64,000 nt of DNA from Capsicum annuum (taxonomy: Eukaryota; Streptophyta; Magnoliopsida; Solanales; Solanaceae): contig NC_061111.1 in the NCBI RefSeq assembly GCF_002878395.1, positions 20,957,908-21,021,907 on the forward strand, read 5' to 3'. Under the pieces are notes generated by a model. That model had not been told where the DNA came from, did not search any database, and was given only the letters and a program-made list of their open reading frames with translations. Positions 1 through 11,700 of the stretch are shown piece by piece. Made by a program: the position numbers and the translations under genes. Every line of letters begins with the position of its first letter. Position 1 is the stretch's first letter.

Positions 1-452
1 GCGCTATGGTGTTTTATACCATAGGTTCAGAAGCACGCGCTCCAGAACATCAATAGCATTCTAGTCTCAGCAGTCAGAGTCAACAGTGAGTCTTCATCCT
101 TCGAGGACATGATCATTTCTTTATTATTTTATTACTTAGTTTATTTCAATAGTTGGAGTTAGTTGGGGACATGTCCCATCAACTCCTTATTCAGACAGTT
201 CAGTTAGTTCTAGAGGCTTTTAGACTACAGCATGTTCAGACATTTATTTAAGTTATTTTGGTATTGTTATACCATATTTTCAGTTGTGTATCAATATTGA
301 ACCTTATGTCCTTTCAGTTCATGTTTCTGCATTTACGATATTATTATTATTATTCAATGCTCAGTTACAGATATCAGTCATGGGTTAGCTTATGGTCCTT
401 CGGAATTATAAGCACCATTTAGCATTTCGGGTAACAGATTTAGGGCGTTACA
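1..452. mobile_element. End of an LTR retrotransposon LTR (cut by the window edge)
   Basis: The block ends in GGGCGTTACA, the usual ..CA end of Solanaceae gypsy LTRs that start TGTAACGCCC. Its interior is the non-coding, moderately T-rich sequence typical of such LTRs. No primer-binding site follows it; broken MULE transposase sequence begins within about 20 bases, so this is probably a 3' LTR or solo LTR that inserted into the MULE. The other end is outside the window, so length and target duplication cannot be seen. Confidence 0.45.
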
Positions 453-469
453 ACTATATGCTTTAGCTA

Positions 470-1953
470 CTCTATAAAAAGGGTCACGCCCCTTTCGTTG
501 TGATAGTTGGTCCGAATATTCTCTCCAAGATGTTTGATATAACAACCAAAGTAAGCTAAAGTGAAGAAAATTGAACCCATCTTTGGAATACTTGGATGCC
601 TATCCGAAACAAAACACAACTCTTTGGTATCTTCGACACAACTTCGCAGTTGTTAAAAAAAATCCATAAGTGGCATCATATTTCTTGTCTACTACATAAA
701 AAGTGACAGGAAAGATGTGATTCTCTGCATCCTACGTCACTGCCGCTAGCAGAACTCCATTATACCTGCTTCTCAAAAAGGTACCATCGACGACTATGCC
801 TTTTCTCAAATGTCGAAAACCTTGAATCCAAACACCATAGGATACAAAAAAGTACTTGAACCTTCTATTTTCATCAACATGCAATATTGTCTTACTTTCG
901 AGATTTGTGAATTCAATCATGTAATGATAGGCATCCAGGACTGCATACCCATGCTCGTGTGTCCCCCTAACCAAGTCCTTGGCAATCTCCATGACCGTAT
1001 ATATTTTCCAATAACTGACTAGGACACCCAATTCCATAAGGAGTTGATTGGCCATGACCCTTGTAAAAGGGCCTTTGCCATCGGAGAAACAACTGTTGAA
1101 ATATTCACCGAGGACCTTTGTCGTGGCGTGAGAATTTTGGCCCGAGATGTGCTGCGAACCACATGTGTGATGCTTTTCATGTTTATGAAATGACAAATTT
1201 GTCAGAACTTACGTACTTCACCGCTCTCAACCACTACTTGCATTTTGGATTAGCATATTTGTAGCTAAAGACATTACTCGAATTAATCACCTTCTTTATT
1301 TTGAAATTTTTTTTCAAGCAAGAAATAAACAAAGCGGTAGATAGTTTATTCTTGTCCTTGAATGACATTCCTTTAAAAAAGTCGGTCCTGTCGTCTTGAA
1401 GATTGCCAGGCTGTGTTGATCGAGAAGAGCTGCCCATCATATTGGTCACATCAACGGGCATATGTGTTTGATCATCATCTAGAATATTCATGTCTAGATC
1501 ATCCAACCTATAATCAAAGATGTCTTATTATTGTTCTTCTTTTACGTGCTGGTTCTCATTCTTTCTCGTCTTTTCAACCACGTACACCCTTAACACCGGC
1601 TTGAATGAATCACTAAGATAAGCACACAACCAAACCTGGTCGGTTATCTTGAAAGACAGTACCCTCTGATTTTCAAAGGAGCTGTGCATGTAGCTAATGA
1701 CGAGTTCTTCCGGTTGACAATTCAGTCCACAATAGTTGATGATTAAGTTCACAAAATCATCATACGAAACATCACTTTGGATAGTCATAGTTATCATCTC
1801 TAGCATTTTACCCTCTTTCCAATGCCATACATATCGATTACTCTTTCGATTACAATAGATAAAGCGCCTGTTGGGATAGATGTTACAGTACTGAGGCACT
1901 TTGTCCAACAGACGAGTGACATATTGCAATAGATAATTAACTTGTTGAGACAA
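470..1953 (-). pseudogene. Broken Mutator-like (MULE) transposase
   Basis: Three minus-strand reading frames line up in the order of a plant MuDR transposase. 1953-1528 is the N-terminal region (WHWKEGKMLEM, DVSYDDFVNLI). 1506-1234 is the MuDR DNA-binding region (FFKGMSFKDKNKLSTAL, then VFSYKYANPKCK). 1196-732 is the start of the DDE core with GIVVDGTFLRSRYNG, where the D of VVDGT is the first catalytic Asp. Reading on in shifted frames, 731-480 gives NHIFPVTFYVVDKKYDATYG, then SDRHPSI and HLGENIRTN, which are the usual next motifs. The frame changes several times, and the C-terminal half (third catalytic residue, SWIM zinc finger) is missing where the LTR at 1-452 begins. Not functional. Confidence 0.75.
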
Positions 1954-2290
1954 ATGACTTACCTATTGCAACAGATGACGATCTGTTGGAATCGAGGTTA
2001 GGTTCTATTGCAACAGGTTACTAATATGTTGCAACAGATATTTACCACCTGTTGGAATCGAGTTTAGGTTCTATTGCAACAAGTTAATAATCTGTTGCAA
2101 TAGATATTTACCTTGTTGCAATAAATAACACGTCTGTTGGAATCGAGTTCAGATTTTATTGCAACAGGTTACTAATATGTTGCAACAGATATTTATTATG
2201 TTGTACTAGATAACTAATCTGTTGCAACAGATGGGTCATATGTTGCAACAGATGACCCATCGGTTCGATTCATGTTATGGCACTATAGAA
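1954..2290. repeat. TTGCAACAGAT-type minisatellite
   Basis: Degenerate tandem copies built from TTGCAACAGAT and CTGTTGGAATCGAG. The second motif recurs at about 1983, 2049 and 2134, and TTGCAACAG or TTGCAATAG occurs more than ten times. The array runs directly into the first codons of the MULE N-terminal frame, whose first residues (QQVNYLLQ) are encoded by the same motif. Confidence 0.8.
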
Positions 2291-4320
2291 TCATAAACAT
2301 GAATCCAACATATAAGTCTTTCGTTGAAACAGATCTGTTTAAACAGATGGCTCTTTTGTTGCATTCATGTTCGCGTGCTATCTATTATTGAAAAAATAGC
2401 ACAATAGCAGTTACCAAGATGACAAATTCAACTAAAAAAATCATAATTTGACTTACTAAAGTCTCCTATAAAGTAATGCCAAAGTAGAAAGTGATGTACG
2501 AAACAAAATTTGACCTAAGAAATTGGTCAAATAGCAACAGTAGCAGTAACAACAACAACAACAATGGTCAATAAGAAGAAGATGATAATGAAGTAGAAGA
2601 TAATGAATAAAGCAGCAACAATAATGAACAACAAAAATCGCTAAGAGAGAGAAAACAACAATGGATGAGAAGAGAGAGAAAGACACATTTTTTTCTTTCG
2701 TTTCCCGTTATATTAGGTAAACATTTGGATCAAAGTATAAATTTAAAAACTTCTGGGCTATTCTCAAACTTACCCAACTTTCTTAATCCATAATAAAGTA
2801 ATTCTCATCTCCACTCAATTATTAAAACTTGTGTCACCCACACCTCATTTTAAAACTCTTTTGTCACCTACATCCCAAGTTCTAAGAAAGTAGGGGAGAG
2901 TAAAGGGAAGGAAGTGGCGAGTGAGAGACCGAGAAACTGAGTGAGAGATTATACAATTCAAAATATAACTATGTTACGTAACTTTTTTTTTTTTTTTTTA
3001 AATTATAGTTGATTTAAGTAGGTCTACTATTTATGTTTGCTTGGTTATGCAATTTTTCCCTGAAGTAAACCTGGCTAAGGGGGTTGGGTTGACCACTTAA
3101 CCTACAAAGAAATATCACTATATTTTTAACAAGAACTGTGGTCGCTTGACTGCTTGTGTCACATAATTTTTGACTAAATATTATATTGGCTAGAATTGCT
3201 ATGTACTGATTTATTATGTGAAACCCATAAATATTCGCTTTAAGGCTCACTGTTTAACTAGTATCATAGTTTTTTTACAAGTTTATCTGCTTTGAGCAAC
3301 TGACAGTCACTTCCAAAGCTTGATGACTTAGACGTTTGAAGCTTGATAACTTCATACATTTCCAAAGCTTGTGACTTCAAAGGTTTGAAGCTTGATAACT
3401 TCATACATTTGCATATGAAAAAGTATGGTTTTATGAAAGTCAAATATAAGATATTTGTGCATGACGTTTGGTATGACTTGCAAAAATAAACGTCCAGATA
3501 TTTTCGACTGAGGTGCATGCAAAAATTGGTTAAACCTACAATTATATGTCTCCATCTTTTCACGTATACTTGTAATTCAGTCATGTGTATTTGAATGCAG
3601 AAGTAGAAGAAGCAAATGATCTAATATTAAGTAATCGTACAAAATAATAATAAATATAAGACGAGTATTACTTAAATGACACAATCAAAAGAGAACAACT
3701 CATGGAAGTTTTACTAAGTTATTGGACATTCGAAAATTGAACTTATTAATATTGAGTACATATAAGGCTGAATATAAGACATAAAATTTTAAATATTCAA
3801 AAATTTGTAATACTAAATTTAATATCCACTTTGAAACTCATAAACTTTAAAATCCAATCAATAATTCAAAAATCTAAAATAAATAATAAAAAAAAATTGA
3901 ATTTCGAGTGATGTGTTACGTAATTTTAAGAACCTCATGTCCCATGGAAGGAAATTTCCCCACAATTTGACCAAGCCAATCTCATCCCAATAGATAGATA
4001 AAAGAAAGACAAAATAAGGGAGTACTAGAATTATTAGGTCCCAGAGAGATAGGAGATGTTATTGTTAATGCCCGCCAACATCCTCCTTTTTCCACTGCCT
4101 ATCTCTTTTTAACCTTGTAAGTAAATTCTATTAAAAGCATATACTACACTTGTTTCTTTTTTCTTCTTGAATTTCTCCTTGGAGTTTTTGGAGTTTGTTG
4201 TTTTCGGGTGGACTGATTGTAGTATTATATGTGATAGCCTGTTATTATATGTTATTTCGTTACTTTACCATGTTTCTTGCTATTATATTACTGTCTTTTT
4301 TTGGACTGTCTTTATTGAAA
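2291..4320. other. Intergenic, no gene seen
   Basis: AT-rich spacer. 2530-2690 is AAC/AGA-rich low-complexity sequence, and 2982-2999 is a poly-T run. Around 3331-3412 a short unit (TTTGAAGCTTGATAACTTC) occurs twice in tandem. CTT|GTAAGT at about 4117 could be the donor of a 5'-UTR intron of the AE7 gene whose acceptor would be TTACAG at 5731; this is only a guess. Confidence 0.5.
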
Positions 4321-4329
4321 AGAGTTCAC

Positions 4330-4422
4330 GAGGTAGTGGTATGGACTGCGTGTACTCTAACCTTTCTGCTTCCACTTTGTCCACTTTGTGAGAATACACT
4401 GATTATGTTGTTGTTAGTTTCT
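4330..4422 (+). mobile_element. Truncated RTE/SINE 3' tail
   Basis: Diverged copy of the tail found at the end of the RTE LINE at 11.1 kb: a GTATGGACTGCGT-like stretch, then GTGAGAATACACTG and a short GTTGTT end. No promoter boxes or coding part, so only a 3' fragment. Confidence 0.5.
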
Positions 4423-4792
4423 TTTTCTTGTTGAATTTGTGATTTTAGCTTGACCCCTTTTCCTTATTGTTCTTTCTTGAAAAAATCCCCTGACCCACTT
4501 GTGGAAATTTGTGATTTTTAACATGACCCCTTTCTGACTAATGATATTTCGTGAAAATTTTCCATGACCCTTGAGCAAATTTGTGATTTTTTATGCTTAT
4601 TTAGTTACTTATTTGGTCTTTTTGGCAGTTGGGCATCTATAAATCATTGTTTGCTTCTGCTATGACAATGGTGGAAAGTATATTTTTTGATTTGTTTTTG
4701 TGAAAGCAAGTGTAGCACTTTCCACTTCGATTAATTTGTATTGTGATTGCTCCTATATTTGTATTCCTTTTTCGGACTGTTGGCTGGTAGTT

Positions 4793-4924
4793 AAGCCGAG
4801 TGTCGATCGGAAATAGCCTCTCTACTTCTATGCGGTAGGGATAAGGCATGTGTACGTTCGACCTTCCCTAGACCTACCTCTCTTGTGGGATTACATTGGG
4901 ATGTTGTTGTTGTTGTTGTTTGTG
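4793..4924 (+). mobile_element. RTE/SINE 3' tail with (GTT)n end
   Basis: The sequence follows the LINE tail motif by motif: CGATCGGAAATAGCCTCTCT, a TTCTATGCGGTAGGGATAAG block, CCTTCCCTAGACCTACC, GTGGGATTACATTGGGA, then (TTG)5. The same layout ends the full LINE at 11.09-11.21 kb. No A/B boxes are seen upstream, so it is a truncated LINE or a SINE that has lost its head. Confidence 0.65.
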
Positions 4925-5771
4925 AAAGGAAAAAGAATGCAATTTTTAGCTGATGTCCAAGAAAAGTATATCTTTTCTATTTTTGTTAGTGAAAGAAAGA
5001 TGCAATTTTTAGCTGATGGGCCAAGAAAAACATGTTTGAGGTTTATTTATGGGATATTTCCAAAGATATACAGTTTAAGAAAAATAATTACACCAGCATA
5101 GCCGATTTTTACACGATATACAACTTTATACAACATTATATACTTACTATACACAAATGTATAAACTTGTATAAACGTGCATAATAAGGTATCGGAGGTT
5201 TTTATATACATTGTTATAGACCTTATACATAATTACACAATCTAAGTGTTGTCTTTTTCAGTTTATTTTTTAAGTGAAATTGAGATACTTGTTTCTCTGT
5301 CTCAACTGATCCAAAGACAAAAGAATCAACCACTGACAAAATTGAGAAAAAAAACTATAAAGAATCAATGAAATCCGAAAAAATTCCGACACTCAAAAGT
5401 AAGTAATTTCAAAGCAAAAGGTGTGCATCTTATGAAATATTCCAAAAGTGGAATAGCAAAAAGGCAAACTTATTGATTAAATAAGTTCATTAAGAAAAAA
5501 GAAGGGAATCAAAAGGTTAGAAGGTTCTTTTTCTGACTGGCAAGCTTCCTTGATGCCGTGCTTTTAACTTACCGAAAAAGTTGGTCTTATGAAGTAATAG
5601 TTTTTAATATGTAATAATTTTATCCCAATGTTCATACAGTGTAAATTTCCCTTTATTTAGGGATTTATTTCTTTTGGATCGCAAAGGAGTTATTTAGCTT
5701 AGAAATTGGCTTTACGTGTATTTCTTTACAGAGATCAGCGAGGGTGAATCTTGTACAGGTCAGCATTGAAA

Positions 5772-8700
5772 ATGGTTTCTGGATTAATAAATGCCAACCC
5801 GGTTGTGTATGAAAAGAAGGAGCGCCGAGTTAGGGGTGCAACAGCTGTTCTGGATGAATATGCAGCTGAACCTATCGATCAGCTAGAAATTTTTGATATC
5901 CTTTTGAATGATTATATCATGTTGTTCTTGTGCTAACGATGACTGGAATTGGATATTGTTACTTAATTTGTTATTCCAGACTTGAAACTAATCTTTACGT
6001 TTTAAGGGAATATCTATGAGGTTAGAACTCATCCACTTTAGAATTATGGGGTAGGTTTATGTTCAATTATTTAGATTCGAAATGGGGCAGTACTAGTACA
6101 TATGAGCTACACAAAAAAACAGCACGCTGAGTCTTGTGTAGAATTAACATATTACATTGTAAAAAACCTAGGGGAGATTTTTAGATTTACAAACTAGAGT
6201 TAATTCCTTTATACTAGTTGTTTGTGATATTTATTATTGTGCTATGTAGTTCAGTGTGAAAGATGAAGTGAAAAAACCTTTTGTACTTTGGTGCACAAAA
6301 TATGTTTATAAGCTTTTCTTTTCTGGTATGATAAGAGTGTTACTATTTTGACTAAATCCCAGAGAATGAAGTTGGAGTGAAGTAGTCAGATTGAGTGTCT
6401 GGTTACTTTGCAGAAAGAGGGGAGATGCAGGGGGTTAAGTGTACATGTGAATTACTATGCTCCATTTTCTGCAGAACATGGCAATAGCTATCTTTAGTTT
6501 GATTTTCAGGAAGCCTTTCACTAGAAGTTGACATGATTTTCTTGTCCTTAATTTGCTTTTTCTTGAATTTGTGTGCGTATGTGGGGTTTTTTTTTGGGGT
6601 GGGTGGGGGGGGGGGGGGGTTTCGAAGGGCATGCGTTATTTACACCTTCAAGATTTGTTATACATCTTTGGAATCTTGGCCAAATCAGAGTACACATTTC
6701 ATTGCTATTCCTAGCAAATGGTAAAATATATACAGATGTCATGAAAACTGTTAGGGTCATATTGTCTTTAGTTCTGATTTGAGGTGATGCTGTTCAAACA
6801 GTGAGAGGTGATGCTGTTCAAACAGTGACTAACTACCTTTATATATTTCCTATTTAATTAAAATATGGATCAGTCTAATCATTTAACATTTAACGCTCAC
6901 CTTCACGCTCCACCCTGATTGACCGGCAGCTTCTGACGCCCGCGACGGCGTCGATTGAGCTGGAAAAGGTAAGGTTGAACCTCTCTCCTACCCAAGATCT
7001 CCCTCACCCGTAGTTTTTCTTTGTAATCGCCCCCCCCCCCCCCCCCCTTTCCCCCTAAATTCCCTTCTGGTTCCGTCGCTTCGGTCGTCGGGGGAATTAC
7101 GATTTCCGCCGACTCGACGCCGGCAACAGTGAGGGGTTTCACTTGCGGCAAAACGTCCAGATCCCGGCAAGATTGCAGAAGGCTCTCCGGCGACTCTCCA
7201 GCGACACTCCGGAAACGTACCATCAGTCCTTTTACCAGTGGCCTTACTCTGGCAACGATTTTTGACATCAAATTGACGGAACCAGTAGCTAGCAGGCGTA
7301 CCGGTGACATCTACACTTTTAGGCATTTAGCCACTTCAGTCAGTTTTTGATTTCCTGTATATTATTTTGCTGTCGTGTCCCTGTCTCTTGTTACGGCTTC
7401 TGTTTCACTTTTTTGTATCCTTCCTGTTGCTTGTGTGAGTAGTAGTGTCTGGCTGCTTTCTTTGGAGATTGTTGTTGAGTTGTGTTCCGGATTAGTACAT
7501 CGCTTGACTTAGTATTAATTTGGGGGGTAGACTTTTTCCGCTATTATTCCATCTACTTTACTTGTACCTTCTTTTTCCTGTTGTTGCTTTATTACTGTCA
7601 CCTCTTATGTTGCTTCATATTATTTATCGTAATATCTCTTGTATCTTGACTTGCGTGTCTGCTGTAGTATATTCGTGACTTGCACCGCCCCTTATTATTT
7701 GTTTGGCTGTCCTTGGTGCCAGGCCATTAGTGTGCTCTATTTTTCTTACTGTTAGTTTTGTCCTTACCTTGGTTATGTTTTTTCTCCCTATTTGAGTTTA
7801 GTTTTGTTTCTTAATTATTTCTTCTAATTTGTGTGAGCCTTGTATTTCCTGCTGCTGTTTTGTCACTACCATTGTTTATATTTTCTTATATTTTCTTGTA
7901 GTAGTGGCGGTGGGCATTGATGGTTGGATAGGGTCATGTCCGAGGGGGTTGGGGCGGGGGGCTGTTGTAGGGGCGGGGGAAGAGGAAAGGGCAGGGGTGG
8001 GAGGGAGGCCAAGGTTTGGCCTCAGGGGCGGTAGAGGAAGACGTGTGGATAGAGATGGTAGGCTGAGGGTTGGGTCTTGGAATATAGGGACTCTTCAAGG
8101 TAAGTCCATAGAGCTTGTGAAGATTCTTAGAAAGAGGAGGATTAATATTGCGTGTGTTCAAGAGACCAAGTGGGTAGGGTTTAAGGCTAGGGATGTGGAT
8201 GGTTACAAGCTTTGGTACTCTGGGAGCGAGAGGCGTAGGAATGGAGTTGGCATCTTAGTAGATGAAGAGCTTAGAGGTCAGGTAGTAGAGGTAAAGAGGA
8301 TCAACGATAGGTTAATGACTGTTAAGTTGGTCATTGGGGGGTTTACCCTGAACGTGTGTAGTGCTTATGCGCCGCAAGTGGGCTTGGATGGGGAGGATAA
8401 GATGCGGTTTTGGGAGGCTTTGGATGAGGTGGTGAGAGGCGTGTCTAGCCCGGAGAAGATTGTTGTAGCAGGAGATTTCAATGGGCACATCGGGGCGTTA
8501 CCGAGAAGCTTTGGTGATGTGCATAGTGGTTTTGGTTTTGGGGAAAAAAATGAAGAGGGGGCTACTTTATTGGATTTTGCGAGGTCCTTTGGGCTGGTGG
8601 TAGTGAACTTGGGCCCAAAGAAGGATGATCACCTAATCACCTTCCGAAGCGTGATAGCCAAGACCCAGATTGACTTTTTGTTGCTTAGGAAAGGGGATAG

Positions 8701-11700
8701 GGTGTTGTGTAAGGACTGTAAGGTCATCCCGAGTGAGAATCTTTCGACCCAGCATAGGCTCTTGGTTATGGATTTGGGTATAAAGAAGGATAGGAAGAGA
8801 AGGGGTGAGGACTGTAGACCTAGAATTAAGTGGGGCGGCTTGACGCCAGTGAATGCGTGGGAGATAGGGGAGAAGTTGGCGGGAATGGGGGTGTGGGAGT
8901 GTAGGGGGGACGTGGATAGTATGTGGGATAGGGTGGCTAGGTGCATCAGGGAGAATGCTAGTGAGGTGTTGGGTGTTTCTAGGGGCTGGGTCGGGCATCA
9001 TCGGGGGGATTGGTGGTGGAATGAAGAGGTTAAGAAGAAAGTGGAGACCAAGAAAGGGGCGTATACTAAGTTGGTTGAGAGTAAGGACAAAGAAGAGAAG
9101 CGGGTAAACAGGAAAGAGTACAAGTTAGCTAGGAAGGAGGCTAAGTTAGCAGTTACGGCGGCTAAGACGGCAGCTTTTGAGAGCTTGTATGCAGGGTTAC
9201 AGGAGAAAGGGGGAAAAAAAGTTGTTTAGACTCGCTAAGGCTTGGGAGAGGAAGGGTCGTGACCTCGACCAGGCGAAGTGCATTAAGGGGGAGGACGGTA
9301 CAGTGTTGGTGGAGGACGGCCACATTAAGAATAAATGACAGTCGTATTTTTATAGGCTTTTGAATGACGAAGGGGATAGAGCTATTGTGTTAGGGGAGCT
9401 AGAGCACTTAGAGGAGTGTCGGGATTTTAGTTATTGTAGAAGTTTTAAGGTAGAGGAAGTTAGAGAGGCTGTTCGCAGGATGCGAAGGGTTAGGGCGACG
9501 GGGCCTGATGAGATACCGGTGGATTTTTGAAAGTTTTCTGGCGAGGTTGCTTTAAGGTGGTTGACTGTTGTTTAACGAAATTTTCAAGATGGCGAAAATG
9601 CCCGAGGCTTGGAGGTGGAGTACTATGATCCCTCGTTATAAGAACAAGGGTGACATTCAGAGTTGCAATAACTATAGGGGTATTAAGTTATTGAGTCACT
9701 CTATGAAGATTTGGGAGAGAGTGGTCGAGGTGAGGCTGAGACGGATAGTGCCTATTTCGGAGAACCAGTTTAGATTTATGCCTGGCCGCTCGACGACGGA
9801 GGCAATTCACCTGGTACGGAGGCTGGTGGAACGGTATAGGGAAAGGAAGAAGGACTTGCACATGGTGTTTATCGACTTGGAGAAGGCATACGACAAAGTC
9901 CCCAGGGAGGTGCTTTGGAGATGCTTGGAGGTGAGTGGAGTCCCGGTGGCATATATCAGAGCAATTAAGGACATGTATGATGGAGCTAAAACTCATGTGA
10001 GGACGGCGGGAGGAGACTCAGAGCATTTCACTGTCTTGACAGGATTGCATCAGGGATCTACTCTTAGTCCCTTTTTGTTTGCTTTGGTGATGGATGTATT
10101 GACGCGGCGTATTCAAGGAGAGGTGCCTTGGTGTATGCTTTTTGCAGATGATGTAGTTTTGATTGATGAGACACGGGGGGTGTGAATGATAAATTAGAGG
10201 TGTGGAGACAAACTCCTGAGTCTAAAGGGTTCAGGTTGAGTAGGAGCAAGACAGAGTATTTGGAATGTAAGTTTAATGACGTGAGGCTGGAGAATGAGGT
10301 GATAGTGAAGTTGGAATCACAGGTGGTATGTAAGAGGGATAGTTTCAAGTATCTCGGGTCCGTGATTCAGGGTAACGGTGAGATTGACGAGGATGTCTCG
10401 CACCGTATTGGGGGGGGATGGATGAAGTGGAAACTCGCTTCGGTGGTGTTGTGTGATAAGAAGGTGCCGCCCAAGCTTAAAGGCAAATTCTACAGGGTGG
10501 CAGTCCGTCAGGTCATGTTGTATGGAGCGGAGTGTTGGCCAGTTAAGAACTCTCACATTCAAAAAATGAAGGTGGCGGAAATGCGGATTTTGCGTTGGAT
10601 GTGTGGGCTGACTAGGGGGGATAGAGTTCGGAATGAGACTATCAGGGAGAAGGTTGGTGTGACTCCAGTGGAGAATAAGATGCGGGAAGTCCGATTGAGA
10701 TGGTTCGGACACGTGATGAGGAGGGGCATGGATGCCCCGGTTCGTAGGTGTGAGAGGTTAGCTTTGGATGGTTTTAGGCGGGGTAGGGGTAGGCCGAAGA
10801 AGTACTGGGGAGAGGTAATTAGGCGGGACATGGATCAGTTACAGCTCACTGAGGACATGACCCTAGATAGGAAGATCTGGAGGACGCGAATTAGGGCTGA
10901 AGGCTAGGGTCAGTTTGGGTCGCTAGTATAGGGAATTACTTGGTGGGGGTATTATTCTTGTTATGATACCTTGTTTCATGCTTTATTACGAATCTGTTTA
11001 CTTTTCTCTGTTTTCTATTACTTGTGGGTGTCGTATTTATGTTATGCCATCTTGTTCCATGCTTTAGTATGAATTTGTTTAGTTTTCCGTGTCTCGAGCC
11101 GGGGGTCTATCGGAAACAGCCTTTCTACTTCTTTAGAGGTAGAGGTATGGACTGCGTACATCTTACCCTCCCCAGACCTCACTATGTGGGAATACACTGG
11201 GTTTGTTGTTGTATCAGTCTAACCAATTGCTTACACATGATTGCAATATTCATTTTACTCAACTTGATGAAAATTTACATAGTTTTATACTGTTCCTTTG
11301 ATTCAGAAATGCCAAATGGTAAAATATATACAGATGTCATGAAAACTGTTAGGGTCATATTGTCTTTAGTTCTGATTTGAGGTGATGCTGTTCAAACAGT
11401 GACTAACTACCTTTGTATATTTCCTATTTAATTAAAATATGGATCAGTCTAACCAATTGCTTACACATGATTGCAATATTCATTTTACTCAACTTGATGA
11501 ACATTTACATAGTTTTATACTATTCCTTTGATTCAGAAATGCCAGTGTCATTCAATGAGTGACACGAGTACAATACATTTGACTATGGTTTGTAGGATTC
11601 CTTCTACACATTGTATTATTTCCTTAGGGAACTGAGCAAGTATTAATTTTGATTTGTTGGGGGCAACTTCATAGCAATGAAATTTAATCATTCCTTAACA

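Larger units (their letters stand above)
6715..11542 (+). repeat. 230-bp tandem duplication split by the LINE
   Basis: Copy 1 is 6715-6878 plus 11223-11312; copy 2 is 11313-11542, uninterrupted. Copy 1 also carries an extra 24-bp internal tandem copy (6781-6804 / 6805-6828, GAGGTGATGCTGTTCAAACA...). Removing that and the LINE leaves both copies at 230 bp. Only a few substitutions separate them. Confidence 0.9.

Noticed and set aside
1954..2290. CRISPR-like array of short repeats
   Set aside because: Repeats are degenerate with irregular spacing and no unique spacers, in plant nuclear DNA; a minisatellite explains it.
5751..5936. AE7 exon 1 read through to a stop at 5936
   Set aside because: Translation past codon 41 leaves the family sequence at once; the AT-AC splice restores it.
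6903..7326. Minus-strand open frames of 112 and 135 aa, GC-rich
   Set aside because: They are antisense to the LINE leader and include a poly-C run read as poly-Gly; no domain.
8629..9001. Minus-strand open frames opposite the LINE endonuclease
   Set aside because: Shadows of the sense coding region; Pro/His/Ser-rich with no domain. The same holds for 9688-9996, 10064-10831 and 63398-63939.
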